Shown here: in pieces, positions 35,801-45,147 of the stretch
Layout: the number at the start of each line of letters is the position of its first letter
How positions within the stretch are numbered: the first letter of the stretch is position 1
Source: G963556115 sp963675945
GTDB taxonomy: Bacteria > Planctomycetota > SZUA-567
Direction of reading: 5' to 3'
Assembly: GCA_963675945.1 (NCBI GenBank)
Contig: OY780932.1
Location: forward strand, 1,178,001 to 1,242,000
Length of the DNA: 64,000 nt
Notes under the pieces: model-generated
Databases searched by the model: none
Seen by the model: the letters and a program-made list of their open reading frames with translations, nothing else
Told to the model about the DNA's origin: nothing
Program-made: the position numbers and the translations under genes

Positions 35801-38773
35801 TATGGGGTTGCCGGCGTGATCTTTGGTCAGTGACTCGACTATATAATAGCCCGCATCGCTGAGTTTGAAGCTCTGGGTATAACTATAATCCGAGTTTTGC
35901 TTGAGCACTGAGAAGGTGTTGACGAGATGTTTGTTCTGTGCGGGATCAACTTTGTATATATTTATTGTCAGCGCTGAAGGGAGGTTGGTTTTTAAAGGCT
36001 GGTCTCCTCTATAAGGGAGTACCGTTAATTTAATAAGTTCATCAGCGTCATAATAGTTCTGGTCCGTACTGCTGGAGAGGTCGAAGGTGGTCGGCTGATA
36101 AGTATTAGAGGTGCTTGCTTGGACAATTCGGTTGGCACTATCACTGACCTTGGCCTGTATCCGGTAAGTATAAGCCGTTTTGGCTGGAGTGTTAGCTGGT
36201 GGAGTATGTTGCAAGGTGACTGTGGCTTCGCCGTTATTATCAGTGTATACGGTGGCTTGAGCTACTAACTCGGAAGAGGTGAAAAACGGAGGAATGATTC
36301 GGTGCTTAGAGGTGGCAGGGTAACTTGTGGTTGCATTCTGGTAGCCTTTACCGTATAACCAGTCCCATCTGCCTCTGGGAATAAATGGTTGGCAAGCGAC
36401 TTCGCGGATAATTTCATATTCGACTGCAGCATTACTCAAAGGTTTGCCGAAGTTGTAGCGAGCGTTTATCTTAAAAGCGACGGTCTCAGGTGTGGTGTAT
36501 TCAGAGTTGAGCGGAGATATATCTACTGTAAACTCGGGTTTGACAAACTCTTCGACTCTGAAGAAATTTCCGGCCTGGGTAATGTCTAGATCTGTGTGTA
36601 GCTGCCAGAGTCCGAGGTCGGAGTTTGGTTGGGTTTGGAAGGTGAAGTAGAAACTGCCGTCAGCTGCCACTGTAACCTGCTGTTGCTGAATTTTTTCGCC
36701 TTTAGGAGTAAGGATTGTGATATTAAAAGTTTTGGGGTTGGTCTGATTTGGAGTGATGTTGTCGCGGTAGTTATAGTCACGTATCCAGCCGGATATTTTG
36801 ATCTCTTCACCAGCGCTATAGAGCGGTTTGTCGGTGATAAAGAGAAGGCGTTCCACTTTGGGTTGGTGGAAGAGGTGTTGGTTGAAGAGGTGTTCAAACC
36901 CGATATAACTCTGGCGGCCATCAGGGGCGGTGGCATGGGCGAGGTAATTGTAATTGTCTCTGATCAGGTTTGCAGGGAGTTGGCTCAGGCCATTAGTATT
37001 GGTATATAGGGTGGTGCTGAGGTATGGCGGGGTATTCAAATTACGGTTGTTCTGTCGATTAATATTGTAAGCGAATATACTAATCTTGGTATCTTTGACA
37101 GCGCTGCCGTTATTGCTATTGCTGGTGATATACAATCTGCCGCCAGATAATAACGGTTTGGTGGTAAGAGTAAGATCGCTGAGCCAGAGAATAGTGCCGA
37201 CCTGGTAGCCGCTGGGTAGAGTTGCCAGTACATAATAGGCTCCTCCCTTGAGATTGTTGGGGAGGGTGATCTCGCTGCGGCCGGTACCGTGGGCAATGCT
37301 TGGAGCGGATTTGCTCAGATCAATCTCTGTACTGTATATGGTATTGCCGAGAAATTCATGCTGTTTGCGGTTTATCAGTTCCTGTCCGATGTCCGGTAAT
37401 AGTTGAGAGGCTCGGTTTATGTTTGCGGGATCAGGGTTTTTGAGTAATGCGATGGTCTTGGCGATGAGTCTGTCGGTATCGAGTTCTTGCAGGCTTATAG
37501 TTACTTGGGTGGCATTTCTAAAGCGGAGCCAGAGACTGGGAGCGACTCCAGAGTATTGCACGCGGGTATTCTCGAACTCAATAAAGCTGTTCTCAAGTTG
37601 TTCAAGATGTTTTGTGGCGGTATTGATCTGGTATGTGCTGGCGGTTGGAAGTTTGAGCAGCCTGCGCCAGCAGGACGCAGCAGTTTCAAAGTGGCGGCGA
37701 TTTTCGTACTCGACGGCAAGCTTGATTAGCAATTCTGGATCTTCATTATTCTGAAGGAGTGTGTTGAATATCTCTAAATAATTGTAGTCTGAGGGAAGGT
37801 CGAAGCGTTGTATACCTGATTCGAGTCTGGCGATAGACTCAGAGTTTTTTAGAGTTGCGAGCTCAGTAATAAATGGTCTGTCTTCGGGGTTGTTATAATA
37901 GTTGTTAGTTAAGGTCTCTACGCCATAGAGCATCTGGGAGAATTCGGCAAGAGTTTTTCGTGCGCGAGCTTGCTTCTTACTGCTATCAGCGCTCTGCGCC
38001 AGATAATAACGGAAGAGTTCGCCGTCATTACTGGCGTTCTCTTCGTCGTCTGGTAGCTGGAAAAAGTACGGTTCTCCTTGAGTCGTGGTTGGAGCACCTG
38101 TGCCACGCAGATCGGCGTAGGGGATGGGCTCGGTGTAGGGTGGGATTGATGCATAGTTGCTCTTGAGTAAGAGGCGTATAGCGGTCTCGGGGTAGATGCC
38201 TTGAATATAGGTCTGTGCCAGCGTGTAATAGAGGTCGGCGCGCTCATCAGTGGTTGCGTTTGAAGGTGTTAGCAGTTTTTTGGCGCGCTGCATATAGGTT
38301 AGCGCGTGGAGGTGGTCGTGGGTGGTGACATTGAGGGTGGTGGTATGATAGCGTGGATGTCCGCGGTAAAACTTATTATCTTCAATATAGCCGTAATGGG
38401 TCAGCGTTTTACTATATATTTCACCGACGCAGAGCAGGCAACGCCAGTCCTGAGCGTGGGCAGTAATAACTTCGCTGAGGAAGGAATCGGCTCTACTCTC
38501 CAAGCCAAGTCGTTGTAAAGAAATTATCGCTTGTTGTAAGGCTATAGGTTCAAATCCTGAGCCGCTTAAGAGTAATTGCTTGTACTCTGTGAAGGCGTCA
38601 AGATAATTGTGTTCAGTATAAAACCGGTTGGCATCATTAAGTCTTTGAGCGAAGTTTAGTCTAACTTCGTCTGCAGCATGTGTGTTAATCTGACTGCAGA
38701 ATAGGAGCAGGAGGCAGAGTAGTAATGAGGTTGTGAGCGCGTTACTGAGTCTGGTGGTGATGTAACCGGTCAT
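32819..38773 (-). CDS. alpha-2-macroglobulin-like protein, no thioester
   Basis: Very large envelope protein (1984 aa). Signal peptide at residues 1-34. The first 400 residues contain TPR-like helical repeats (EYENRRHFETAASCWRRLL). Macroglobulin domains follow; FITDKPLYSAGEE near residue 645 is the MG2 signature. The A2M domain signature VPLPDSLTTWKIRSW is near residue 1288. The toroid that carries the CxEQ thioester in YfhM-type proteins begins near residue 1478, but the site reads TISTNDTLIANLLPEM, with no cysteine or EQ pair; DGGWSW is retained near 1531. It is therefore a thioester-less, YfaS-like form. Family members trap or block proteases in the periplasm. No pbpC partner is adjacent. 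Confidence 0.88.
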   Translation of the reverse strand: MTGYITTRLSNALTTSLLLCLLLLFCSQINTHAADEVRLNFAQRLNDANRFYTEHNYLDAFTEYKQLLLSGSGFEPIALQQAIISLQRLGLESRADSFLSEVITAHAQDWRCLLCVGEIYSKTLTHYGYIEDNKFYRGHPRYHTTTLNVTTHDHLHALTYMQRAKKLLTPSNATTDERADLYYTLAQTYIQGIYPETAIRLLLKSNYASIPPYTEPIPYADLRGTGAPTTTQGEPYFFQLPDDEENASNDGELFRYYLAQSADSSKKQARARKTLAEFSQMLYGVETLTNNYYNNPEDRPFITELATLKNSESIARLESGIQRFDLPSDYNYLEIFNTLLQNNEDPELLIKLAVEYENRRHFETAASCWRRLLKLPTASTYQINTATKHLEQLENSFIEFENTRVQYSGVAPSLWLRFRNATQVTISLQELDTDRLIAKTIALLKNPDPANINRASQLLPDIGQELINRKQHEFLGNTIYSTEIDLSKSAPSIAHGTGRSEITLPNNLKGGAYYVLATLPSGYQVGTILWLSDLTLTTKPLLSGGRLYITSNSNNGSAVKDTKISIFAYNINRQNNRNLNTPPYLSTTLYTNTNGLSQLPANLIRDNYNYLAHATAPDGRQSYIGFEHLFNQHLFHQPKVERLLFITDKPLYSAGEEIKISGWIRDYNYRDNITPNQTNPKTFNITILTPKGEKIQQQQVTVAADGSFYFTFQTQPNSDLGLWQLHTDLDITQAGNFFRVEEFVKPEFTVDISPLNSEYTTPETVAFKINARYNFGKPLSNAAVEYEIIREVACQPFIPRGRWDWLYGKGYQNATTSYPATSKHRIIPPFFTSSELVAQATVYTDNNGEATVTLQHTPPANTPAKTAYTYRIQAKVSDSANRIVQASTSNTYQPTTFDLSSSTDQNYYDADELIKLTVLPYRGDQPLKTNLPSALTINIYKVDPAQNKHLVNTFSVLKQNSDYSYTQSFKLSDAGYYIVESLTKDHAGNPISTTQDLYIYSADAANSLPLPQDRRLLLISKKKTYAVGDTAEILLLNADRQAALPIYFNPTATGYPLPEVIRPINTATILHFTLKATDTPNTFVEVQSTAGLQLTTASVELLTPPVTKIINLRLTPEKPEYSPASQANITLHATDTTGKPVTGSAVVTIYDAALEQIVKDQAYPDISKFFWGFNNYYSPQASTSLEKYSYNLLATGATHMQPIGLFGNFFNPPEIFTPRASRPALNRNLDGAPTFKMSMVVQEATADSATGIVNQDSENTSELRQDFSTGAVFIHQVKFDKNGNTTLSVPLPDSLTTWKIRSWIMTTATEVGQAESAVLTSKELMLIPAIPRYLISGDRANIVATVYNNSVDTVEATVKLATSTNLISDATPTHTLQISSDSSQSLTFSLSATTPAPAQVTLSAATNDSSDALTLPLSVYTREQQLFSSKTALLPADMPAYTADIVLPARSKPDSANLQLQLYPNLSSLLLQTAQTLPKSTISTNDTLIANLLPEMLLQEAGISTTTTTKESIIDRLAPKIIQLQKLQNADGGWSWIGNKQTSSPYITALILDSLERVDKMNYPLPASLITGARLYLLNYQDKTLKLLRNAESGKNPGKSKIDNLDALVYRVLSLSANENRAMREYLLRDRGELSVYGLTSLASGLYNNQQSEPLATVLKNIKQYLIRDQENDTAYLSAGNQNYRYYWYGTVTQSTAEYLNLCNLTGSEANLCNLLAHYLINNIKNISRQDSIHKLNTVFASLSKYQKNHTTTATEVKLKATLNDQPLTLNPDKQNPQTLTASVPQHILHPGNNKLSIARTGTPGSPLYLTHTLSYSSLEKIAQPHGLELKAERHYYRLIPQRITYTIPDGLGGQTESLAYYYQRQELQPGAEISKGELLEVELLVKSKNDYEYIQLIDNKPACLEPVANKSAFGYNGISYYTEYRDSSVNYYIESMPQGNHSFCYRAYALFSGKFTAPAALSHGVYASELNSNSAGFKFIVKE

Positions 38774-38837
38774 ATATATCTCCTTTGTATAAAACGGGTA
38801 CCTATTATTATATACGGAGGTGGCGTGGAAACGGGGT

Positions 38838-38873
38838 TAAAAAAAACCTCCAGTAAAATAAATACTGGAGGTT
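38838..38873 (-). terminator. terminator of the tetR-MFP-RND operon
   Basis: Stem AACCTCCAGTA at 38845-38855 with TACTGGAGGTT at 38863-38873, 7-base loop, A run at 38838-38846 (U run on the minus strand). It lies 25 bases after the RND stop codon. Confidence 0.92.
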
Positions 38874-38897
38874 GTGTAGATAGTTATACGGAGTAAT

Positions 38898-41800
38898 TTA
38901 TTTCTTTTCGTGTACTCCGAAGAGTGTGGCATAGATTACCGGAACAAATATCAGGGTTAGCACTGTGGCGAAGGTAAGCCCACCCATGATCGTGACTGAT
39001 AAGGACTGGAAGAAGGTATCGAAGATTAGTGGGAGCATTCCAAGTACGGTGGTAAATGCTGCCATTGCTACCGGGCGCACACGGCTGATTGAGGCTTCGA
39101 TGATAGCGTTGAATGGCTCTTTGCCGAGATTACGTTCGAGATTGATTTGATCCAGAAGAACGATCTCGTTTTTGATTAGCATACCGGTAAGGCTCAGAAA
39201 ACCGAGGAGAGCCGTAAAGCTGAAGGGAGCATCAAAGACGAGCAGCCCCCAGGTAATACCGATAATGGAGAGGGGCAGACCCAGGAAGATAATAATCGGG
39301 TGCCTCAGGGTTTTGAAGAGCAGGAGCGATATGGTAAACATTGCCCCCAGAGCCAGCGGGAATTTGGTCAGCAGTTTCTCCTGCGCTTCAGTCGAAGACT
39401 CGTATTCACCACCCCATTCCAATTTGTAACCGGTAGGGAGTTCGATGGCTTCTATCTCATCACGTACACTGTAGAAGAGATTGATAGCCGAGATCTTGTT
39501 GGTGGGTTCGCACTGGGCGGTAAGACAACGCTGCCGGTTGCGTCGCCGGATAATATTATCCTGCCATTTGAGCGAAGCATTATCGACAACCTGGGTGAGG
39601 GGAACCGGCTGGTTGTGAACCGATGACCAGACCATAATATCACGAATATCGCCGAATTCATTCCGTTCCTCTTCAACTGCTCTGGCGATGATCGGTAATA
39701 GTTCGTCACCTTCGCGGAATATGCCGATGCTCTGTCCGGTAAAGGTGGCGGCGAGTGCGGAATTAATATCAGGACGGGTGATTCCTGCGTTTCTGGCGCG
39801 GGCATCGGCAATATCGATCTGGAGACTTTCGACCGGTTGTCGCCAATCGTCGCGGATAAAGGTAGTGGTCCCTTGTTCGCGAGCATGCTGGGCAAATATT
39901 TCTTTGGCTTTATCGCCAAGTTTATGCAGAACTGTTGCGTCCGGTCCGATGAAACGGGCTTCGATTTTGGATTTGGCTGAAGGGCCTATTTCCATCTTCT
40001 TGATATTGGTCTCTGCTTCTGGATAATTCTCAGCTATTAGTTCTCTGATCTTCGGAATCAGGGAATTGATGATTTTATAGTCGTCGGTATAGACCATTAT
40101 CTGAGCATAGGCTGGGGTCTGTGACTCTGGAGCGTAGGTCAGAGTAAAGCGTTGACCGCCTGAACCGGTAAAGGTTATGGTATCAAGGATGTGTTCATTC
40201 TGGCGTAATTTGGCGGCTATGCTATGAGCGGTCTCCATTGTTTTCTCTATATGTGTGCCTTCTTTCATCCAGATATCTACTAAGAAGATGTTTCGGGTGG
40301 AGGTGGGGAAGAAGGTCTGATCAATATACTTGAAGCAGTAACCGGAGAAGATTAAGAGGGCTAGCATCAATACGATAACTATATAGCGGTGATTGATACA
40401 TTTGTGCAATAATTTTGCATATAGTTTGAAGAAGAAATTATCATGTGGATCCTTTTCGGTTGCATCTTTCTTGGTAATGAGTTGGACGCAGAGCAGTGGC
40501 GTTAGCGTTATGGCGGTTATCCAGCTGATAAGCAAGGAGAGTGCGATAACGGTGAAGAGACTGCCGAGAAATTCTCCCGTGCTGTCCTGGGAGAGTGAGA
40601 TAGCGGAGAACGCGATGACCGCAATGATAGTAGCGCCGAGTAGCGGCCATTTGGTCTCATCGACGGTCTGCATGGCAGCATCTTTCTTCTCTATGCCGCG
40701 CTGCATCTTGATGACAATACCTTCGGCGACGACAATGGCGTTATCCACCAGCATCCCTAAGGCAATGATTAGAGCGCCCAGGCTGATACGTTGGAGATTT
40801 ACTTCAAAGTAGGACATGCCGATAAAGGTAATGAGGATGGTAACCAGAAGTACCAGGCCGATAATCACTCCTTCATGGCGTCCCATAAAAATCAGCAGGA
40901 GAATGACTACAATTATAATGGCTTCGACCAGGTTGATGACAAAGCCGTTAACCGATTCCTTTACTATTACCGACTGGAAGTAGATGGGGAAGAGTTCCAT
41001 TCCGAGCGGGGTCTGAGCCTCGAGTTCGGCTAGACGGTTCTCGATAGAGTCTCCCATAACCACGACATTGGTGCCGGGGATGGTCGATATTCCGATACCG
41101 AGCGCGGGTTGGCCGTTATATTCCATCATTGTTTGCGGCGGGGTGTAGTATTCACGCCGGATATCGACAATATCTCCGACTCGGGTGAGCTTCTCGGCAT
41201 CGGTGCCGCGTATTAGCAGATTTTTGATCGCTTCGATTGAGTCGAAGGTGCCGCTAGTGTTGATAGTGATATAGTCGCCATGGTATTCAATATTACCGCC
41301 ACTACCTACCAGATTCTGGGTATTGATGGCGCTAAAGATGGCGGTGGGGGTGATTCCAAGCTGGGTCATTTTGGCGCGGTTGATTTCTATATATATCACC
41401 TCTGTAGTGTAACCATTGATCGTGACTTTGGCGACGTTTTCACAGAGCAGGAGCTGCTTTTTAAGTAGTTTGGCGTAATTATAGAGTTCTTGCAGGGTGT
41501 AGTCTTTGCCGGTAAGCGCAAAGTAAACGCCGTAGACATCGCCAAAATCGTCGTTGATAACCGGAGTTCCGCACCCCGGAGGTAGATCTCTGCTTACGTC
41601 ATTGATTTTTCTGCGGAGTTCGTCCCAGACCTGGGGCAGGGTGCTTTTGTCATATTTATCCTGCATCTCGGCATGGATGATCGATAGCCCCGGACGGCTT
41701 TCCGACCAGATCTTATCGAGTTGTTTGAGCTGTTGGATCGCAGTCTCCAGTTTGTCGGTGACCTCTTCTTCAACCTCTAGAGCGGTTGCTCCGGGGTATT

Positions 41801-41948
41801 GGGTGGCGATAATCGCTTCCTTGATGGTGAACTCCGGGTCTTCAAGACGACCCAGATGCAGATAGGTAACTATCCCCCCTATCAGCGCAAATAAGGTCAG
41901 AGTATAGGTTACAATAGGGTTTTCTATAGCGTATTTTGTTATGTTCAT
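38898..41948 (-). CDS. RND efflux transporter permease
   Basis: Complete inner-membrane RND pump, 1016 aa, HAE/AcrB family. Twelve membrane segments: one at residues 10-30, five in about 335-500 with LGALIIALGMLVDNAIVVAEG (the proton-relay helix), one near 520, five in the last 150 residues. Two large periplasmic loops lie between. RQRCLTAQCEPT in the second loop is shared with the pump at 1-2739, so both belong to one subgroup. It is encoded 40 bases after its adaptor and ends at a terminator; no outer-membrane channel gene is in the operon, so TolC-like protein must come from elsewhere. Confidence 0.94.
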   Translation of the reverse strand: MNITKYAIENPIVTYTLTLFALIGGIVTYLHLGRLEDPEFTIKEAIIATQYPGATALEVEEEVTDKLETAIQQLKQLDKIWSESRPGLSIIHAEMQDKYDKSTLPQVWDELRRKINDVSRDLPPGCGTPVINDDFGDVYGVYFALTGKDYTLQELYNYAKLLKKQLLLCENVAKVTINGYTTEVIYIEINRAKMTQLGITPTAIFSAINTQNLVGSGGNIEYHGDYITINTSGTFDSIEAIKNLLIRGTDAEKLTRVGDIVDIRREYYTPPQTMMEYNGQPALGIGISTIPGTNVVVMGDSIENRLAELEAQTPLGMELFPIYFQSVIVKESVNGFVINLVEAIIIVVILLLIFMGRHEGVIIGLVLLVTILITFIGMSYFEVNLQRISLGALIIALGMLVDNAIVVAEGIVIKMQRGIEKKDAAMQTVDETKWPLLGATIIAVIAFSAISLSQDSTGEFLGSLFTVIALSLLISWITAITLTPLLCVQLITKKDATEKDPHDNFFFKLYAKLLHKCINHRYIVIVLMLALLIFSGYCFKYIDQTFFPTSTRNIFLVDIWMKEGTHIEKTMETAHSIAAKLRQNEHILDTITFTGSGGQRFTLTYAPESQTPAYAQIMVYTDDYKIINSLIPKIRELIAENYPEAETNIKKMEIGPSAKSKIEARFIGPDATVLHKLGDKAKEIFAQHAREQGTTTFIRDDWRQPVESLQIDIADARARNAGITRPDINSALAATFTGQSIGIFREGDELLPIIARAVEEERNEFGDIRDIMVWSSVHNQPVPLTQVVDNASLKWQDNIIRRRNRQRCLTAQCEPTNKISAINLFYSVRDEIEAIELPTGYKLEWGGEYESSTEAQEKLLTKFPLALGAMFTISLLLFKTLRHPIIIFLGLPLSIIGITWGLLVFDAPFSFTALLGFLSLTGMLIKNEIVLLDQINLERNLGKEPFNAIIEASISRVRPVAMAAFTTVLGMLPLIFDTFFQSLSVTIMGGLTFATVLTLIFVPVIYATLFGVHEKK

Positions 41949-41988
41949 GATTATTCCTGAAGTCTGGTGGCGGAAGCTTTAAAAAAGG

Positions 41989-43071
41989 TTAAAGTGCTCT
42001 GAGAAGCATTCCATCCTGGAGGTAACTGCAGCCGGCTATTACTACCCTGTCGCCGTCACTTAGTCCGGAAATCACCGGAACCCCTAACTCGGTAGGCATA
42101 CCGATCTCGATGTATCTTTTTTCCGCTTTGTTCTCTTTATTCAAGATAAATACAAAGCTTTTGTTGCCTTCTTCTTCTCCCTGGATAGCGGTTGGCGGCA
42201 ACCAGATATGGTTCAGCCCGGTCTCTACGGTATGCAGGAAGTAGCCGGAGGTTACAGTTGCGGTCATGCCGGGGAGGAAGTTGTAGCCCTTGGGAGTTGG
42301 CATAGTCAATACAACATCGTAGGTCTGGGTCTGACTGTCTGCATCCAGGCCGTATTCATGAACTGACACCTCAAATTCCTCGTGGGGGATTGCGTCAAAA
42401 CGCACCTTGAGCTTCTGCTTCATGATATCCTTGGTGGCGTAGACCATAATTGATTCCGGAACCTGAATTACAATCTCGATCTCATTTATATCTTGTAGAC
42501 TGACAATATCTTCTGAAGCTACTACTTTGGTATGATTTTCGACATAACGTTTGGCAATTATACCGTCGAAAGGCGCGTGCATCTCGGTATCTTCAAGATT
42601 CTTCTCGGCAATCTGGTACTGGGCATAGGTGGTGTCGTACTGTGATGTTGCGCTATCGAGGATGGATTGGGCTACTACCTTCTCGGCCAGCAGTTTCTTC
42701 TGTCGGTCAAGATGAATCTTGGCTTCGGTGTAGGCTGCTTTGGCGGCGAGGAGATTATTCTCGAAGGTGCGTTGATCAAGCTTGGCAATTAGCTGACCTT
42801 TTTTGACAAGCATGCCTTCGGTAATCGGGAGGTCGGTAAGCTCACCATTGACCTCAAATGATAGAGTTACCCGTTTACTGGCTCTGACCTTTCCGGGAAA
42901 AGAGCGGGTAATATTATGTTTGCTCGTGTTGACCACGAGGGTTTTTACCGGTTTGGCTAGAGTTTTAAATTTTTGAGTATTATCTTTGGCAAAGGAATTG
43001 AAATAAAAAGTGCCAGCACCGATAATGCCTATGGCAAGGATAAGTGCGAGCAGCTTGACTGATCTGGACAT
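41989..43071 (-). CDS. periplasmic adaptor (membrane fusion protein) of RND pump
   Basis: HlyD/AcrA-type adaptor joining the RND pump to an outer-membrane channel. N-terminal membrane anchor (residues 7-28; no lipobox cysteine is seen), barrel-sandwich lipoyl half motif VSFEVNGELTDLPITEGMLVKKGQ near residue 70, a helical hairpin at about 100-155, and the matching lipoyl half HAPFDGIIAKRYVENH near residue 165. The beta-barrel and membrane-proximal domains fill the rest. The length of 360 aa is typical. It lies between tetR and the pump gene in the same direction. Confidence 0.92.
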   Translation of the reverse strand: MSRSVKLLALILAIGIIGAGTFYFNSFAKDNTQKFKTLAKPVKTLVVNTSKHNITRSFPGKVRASKRVTLSFEVNGELTDLPITEGMLVKKGQLIAKLDQRTFENNLLAAKAAYTEAKIHLDRQKKLLAEKVVAQSILDSATSQYDTTYAQYQIAEKNLEDTEMHAPFDGIIAKRYVENHTKVVASEDIVSLQDINEIEIVIQVPESIMVYATKDIMKQKLKVRFDAIPHEEFEVSVHEYGLDADSQTQTYDVVLTMPTPKGYNFLPGMTATVTSGYFLHTVETGLNHIWLPPTAIQGEEEGNKSFVFILNKENKAEKRYIEIGMPTELGVPVISGLSDGDRVVIAGCSYLQDGMLLRAL

Positions 43072-43109
43072 TTTTTCTCCTAATTGAATATATAATAAAA
43101 AATAATGAT

Positions 43110-43772
43110 TTATTTGTTTGAGTTGATCAGATGTTTTTCCAGGAGTGTGGTTACGGCGATATAGATATTCTCACATACCGCATCTATATAATCGGTAATT
43201 AGCTTGTTATTGTTGTCATAGAATACGACATTTTTGGGCATCAGGGTGGTGATACCGATGGTTTGTCCATACCAGATTGCCAGCCAGGCCTCGGCATCCC
43301 AAGCATGAACTTCTGGGCTCAAGATCTTGAGCATGGCGTTGATGGCAGCAAGATCACTCTCATAAATATGTTTATCAATCTCTTTATAATAATCTGACTC
43401 GGGGGCGATCAGTATGTGGTTGACGATCTTGAAGTACCAGAGCGGATGGTCACCGGTGAACATCCTGGTAAAATTATCTTTTAGACAGTAACGCAGCATC
43501 TTGAAGATACCGCTGCGGGTATGTTCGCTCTTAGGGAGTCTTTCCCAGTGCTTTCCCAGGTTGGTGTAATTCAGCTTCTCAAATACATAGTCGATAACCG
43601 CGAAATACAACTTCTCTTTGCTTCCGAAATGATAATTGATCCCGGCAACATTTACCCCGGCTTTTTCGGTGATATAACGGATGCGAGTGCCCTTGAGCCC
43701 ATCCTTGGCAAATAGAGGACCGGCGGTATTGATTAGCTTGAGTTGGGTCTTACTCATGTGTTTTTCATTCAT
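43110..43772 (-). CDS. TetR family transcriptional regulator
   Basis: DNA-binding regulator, probably of the pump operon that it heads. N-terminal helix-turn-helix: LINTAGPLFAKDGLKGTRIR followed by AGVNVAGINYHFGSKEKLYF (residues 12-55). The C-terminal ligand domain of 150 residues resembles the CecR/YbiH subgroup, whose members control efflux genes. ATG at 43772 lacks a strong ribosome-binding site; ATG at 43757 is an alternative. Two sets of direct repeats in the upstream region (43858-43948) are candidate operators. Confidence 0.9.
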   Translation of the reverse strand: MNEKHMSKTQLKLINTAGPLFAKDGLKGTRIRYITEKAGVNVAGINYHFGSKEKLYFAVIDYVFEKLNYTNLGKHWERLPKSEHTRSGIFKMLRYCLKDNFTRMFTGDHPLWYFKIVNHILIAPESDYYKEIDKHIYESDLAAINAMLKILSPEVHAWDAEAWLAIWYGQTIGITTLMPKNVVFYDNNNKLITDYIDAVCENIYIAVTTLLEKHLINSNK

Positions 43773-43857
43773 TTTATTGTCTCATGCGCTTGATTAAGAA
43801 GATTTTGAAATTCTTACTGAGAGCGATTATATCATTCGATTCTAAAAAGTCAAACAT

Positions 43858-43948
43858 TTGATTGAAAAATATGCTTTAATTTTTTGTTTGAAGAATATGC
43901 TATTTATGGCTGGTTAGTTCGTAAAATAAAGATATTAGTTCGTAAAAT
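43858..43948. promoter_or_regulatory. candidate operator region upstream of tetR
   Basis: Two repeat pairs in the divergent spacer. TTGATTGAAAAATATGC (43858-43874) and TTGTTTGAAGAATATGC (43884-43900) differ at 2 of 17 bases, 26 bp apart. TTAGTTCGTAAAAT occurs exactly at 43914-43927 and 43935-43948, 21 bp (two helical turns) apart. The imperfect palindrome TCAAA-CA-TTTGA is at 43850-43861. Regulatory function is inferred from position. Confidence 0.5.
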
Positions 43949-44048
43949 GCGCATTGCATAAGGTGTAATTAGGTGTATAGTAAAGATAAATGATTTGTTG
44001 ACAGGGTAGACGTTAGGTATGAATTAGAGATTATAGAGGAGAGTGATC

Positions 44049-45077
44049 ATGGGTAAGTTTCAAATTGATCCAGACGGAGTCGATCCAAAGATGGTTCCAC
44101 AGCGTAAAATGTATACTGGAGCAACTATTCCGGGGGTCGGGATCGGTACCTTCGGCTCAGATAAATTTTCACCGGAAGTGGTCTCGGAGGCGGTGCTGGG
44201 TGCGGCTGCGGTAGGGTATCGTCATTTTGATTGTGCGGCGATATATGGTAACGAAAAGGAGATAGGGCCGATATTTCAGGAGATTATGGCTGGAGGGATT
44301 GCGCGTGAGGAGCTCTTTATAACTTCAAAGCTATGGAATGATATGCATGCTGAAGATAAGGTAATATCAGCGTTTAAGAGATCACTCAGCGATCTGCAGC
44401 TCGATTATCTTGATCTATACCTTATTCATTGGCCATTTCCTAATTTCCACCCGATTGGTTGTGATGTAACCTCCAGAAGCGCGGAGGCTAAACCTTATAT
44501 CCATGAGAATTATATGAAGACCTGGAGAAAGCTGGAAGAACTGGTCGATCAGGGATTGGTTCGGCAGATCGGCACCTCCAATATGACAATTCCCAAGCTC
44601 AAACTTGTGCTTCGAGATTGCCGGATCAAGCCGGCGGTAAATGAGATGGAGCTGCATCCGCATTTTCAACAGGAGGAGTTGTTTACTTTCTGTAAGGAGA
44701 ATGATATTCTGCCTATCGGTTTCTGCCCTGTCGGTTCTCCGAATCGTCCTGAGCGGGATAAGACCGAGGATGATACGGTGGATATAGAAGATCCGGTAAT
44801 TGTTGAAATTGCCAAGCGGCATGGGGTACATCCGGCGATCATCTGTATTAAATGGGCGGTACAGCGGGGACAGGTGCCTATTCCGTTCTCGACCAAGAAG
44901 CGAAATTATTTGAGTAATTTAAAGTGTGTGACCGAAGATTTACTGACTGACGAGGAGATGGAGGAGATACGAAAGGTTGATAAGAACAACCGGCTGATCA
45001 AAGGTCAGGTATTTCTCTGGAAGGATAATCAGTCCTGGCAGGATCTTTGGGATATTGATGGAAATATTACTGAATAA
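44049..45077 (+). CDS. aldo/keto reductase
   Basis: NADPH-dependent carbonyl reductase with TIM-barrel fold. Motifs: GVGIGTFGSDKFS start of the barrel, GYRHFDCAAIYGNEKEIG with the catalytic Asp and Tyr (about residues 55-70), LIHWPFPNF with the catalytic histidine near 130, and GTSNM near 175. PIPFSTKKRNYLSNL near residue 280 binds the cofactor phosphate. ATG at 44049 is chosen (GAGGAGAG upstream) over GTG at 44043. Length 342 aa is typical. It diverges from the tetR operon and could share its regulation. Substrate unknown. Confidence 0.93.
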   Translation: MGKFQIDPDGVDPKMVPQRKMYTGATIPGVGIGTFGSDKFSPEVVSEAVLGAAAVGYRHFDCAAIYGNEKEIGPIFQEIMAGGIAREELFITSKLWNDMHAEDKVISAFKRSLSDLQLDYLDLYLIHWPFPNFHPIGCDVTSRSAEAKPYIHENYMKTWRKLEELVDQGLVRQIGTSNMTIPKLKLVLRDCRIKPAVNEMELHPHFQQEELFTFCKENDILPIGFCPVGSPNRPERDKTEDDTVDIEDPVIVEIAKRHGVHPAIICIKWAVQRGQVPIPFSTKKRNYLSNLKCVTEDLLTDEEMEEIRKVDKNNRLIKGQVFLWKDNQSWQDLWDIDGNITE

Positions 45078-45102
45078 GTTGGTATGGAAATCAGAAGCAC
45101 AC

Positions 45103-45136
45103 CAAGGGTACATCTACTGGTGTACCCTTGTTTTTG
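45103..45136 (+). terminator. terminator of aldo/keto reductase gene
   Basis: Perfect 10-bp stem, CAAGGGTACA at 45103-45112 with TGTACCCTTG at 45121-45130, loop of 8, followed by TTTTTG. Confidence 0.92.
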
Positions 45137-45147
45137 TCAGGGATAAG

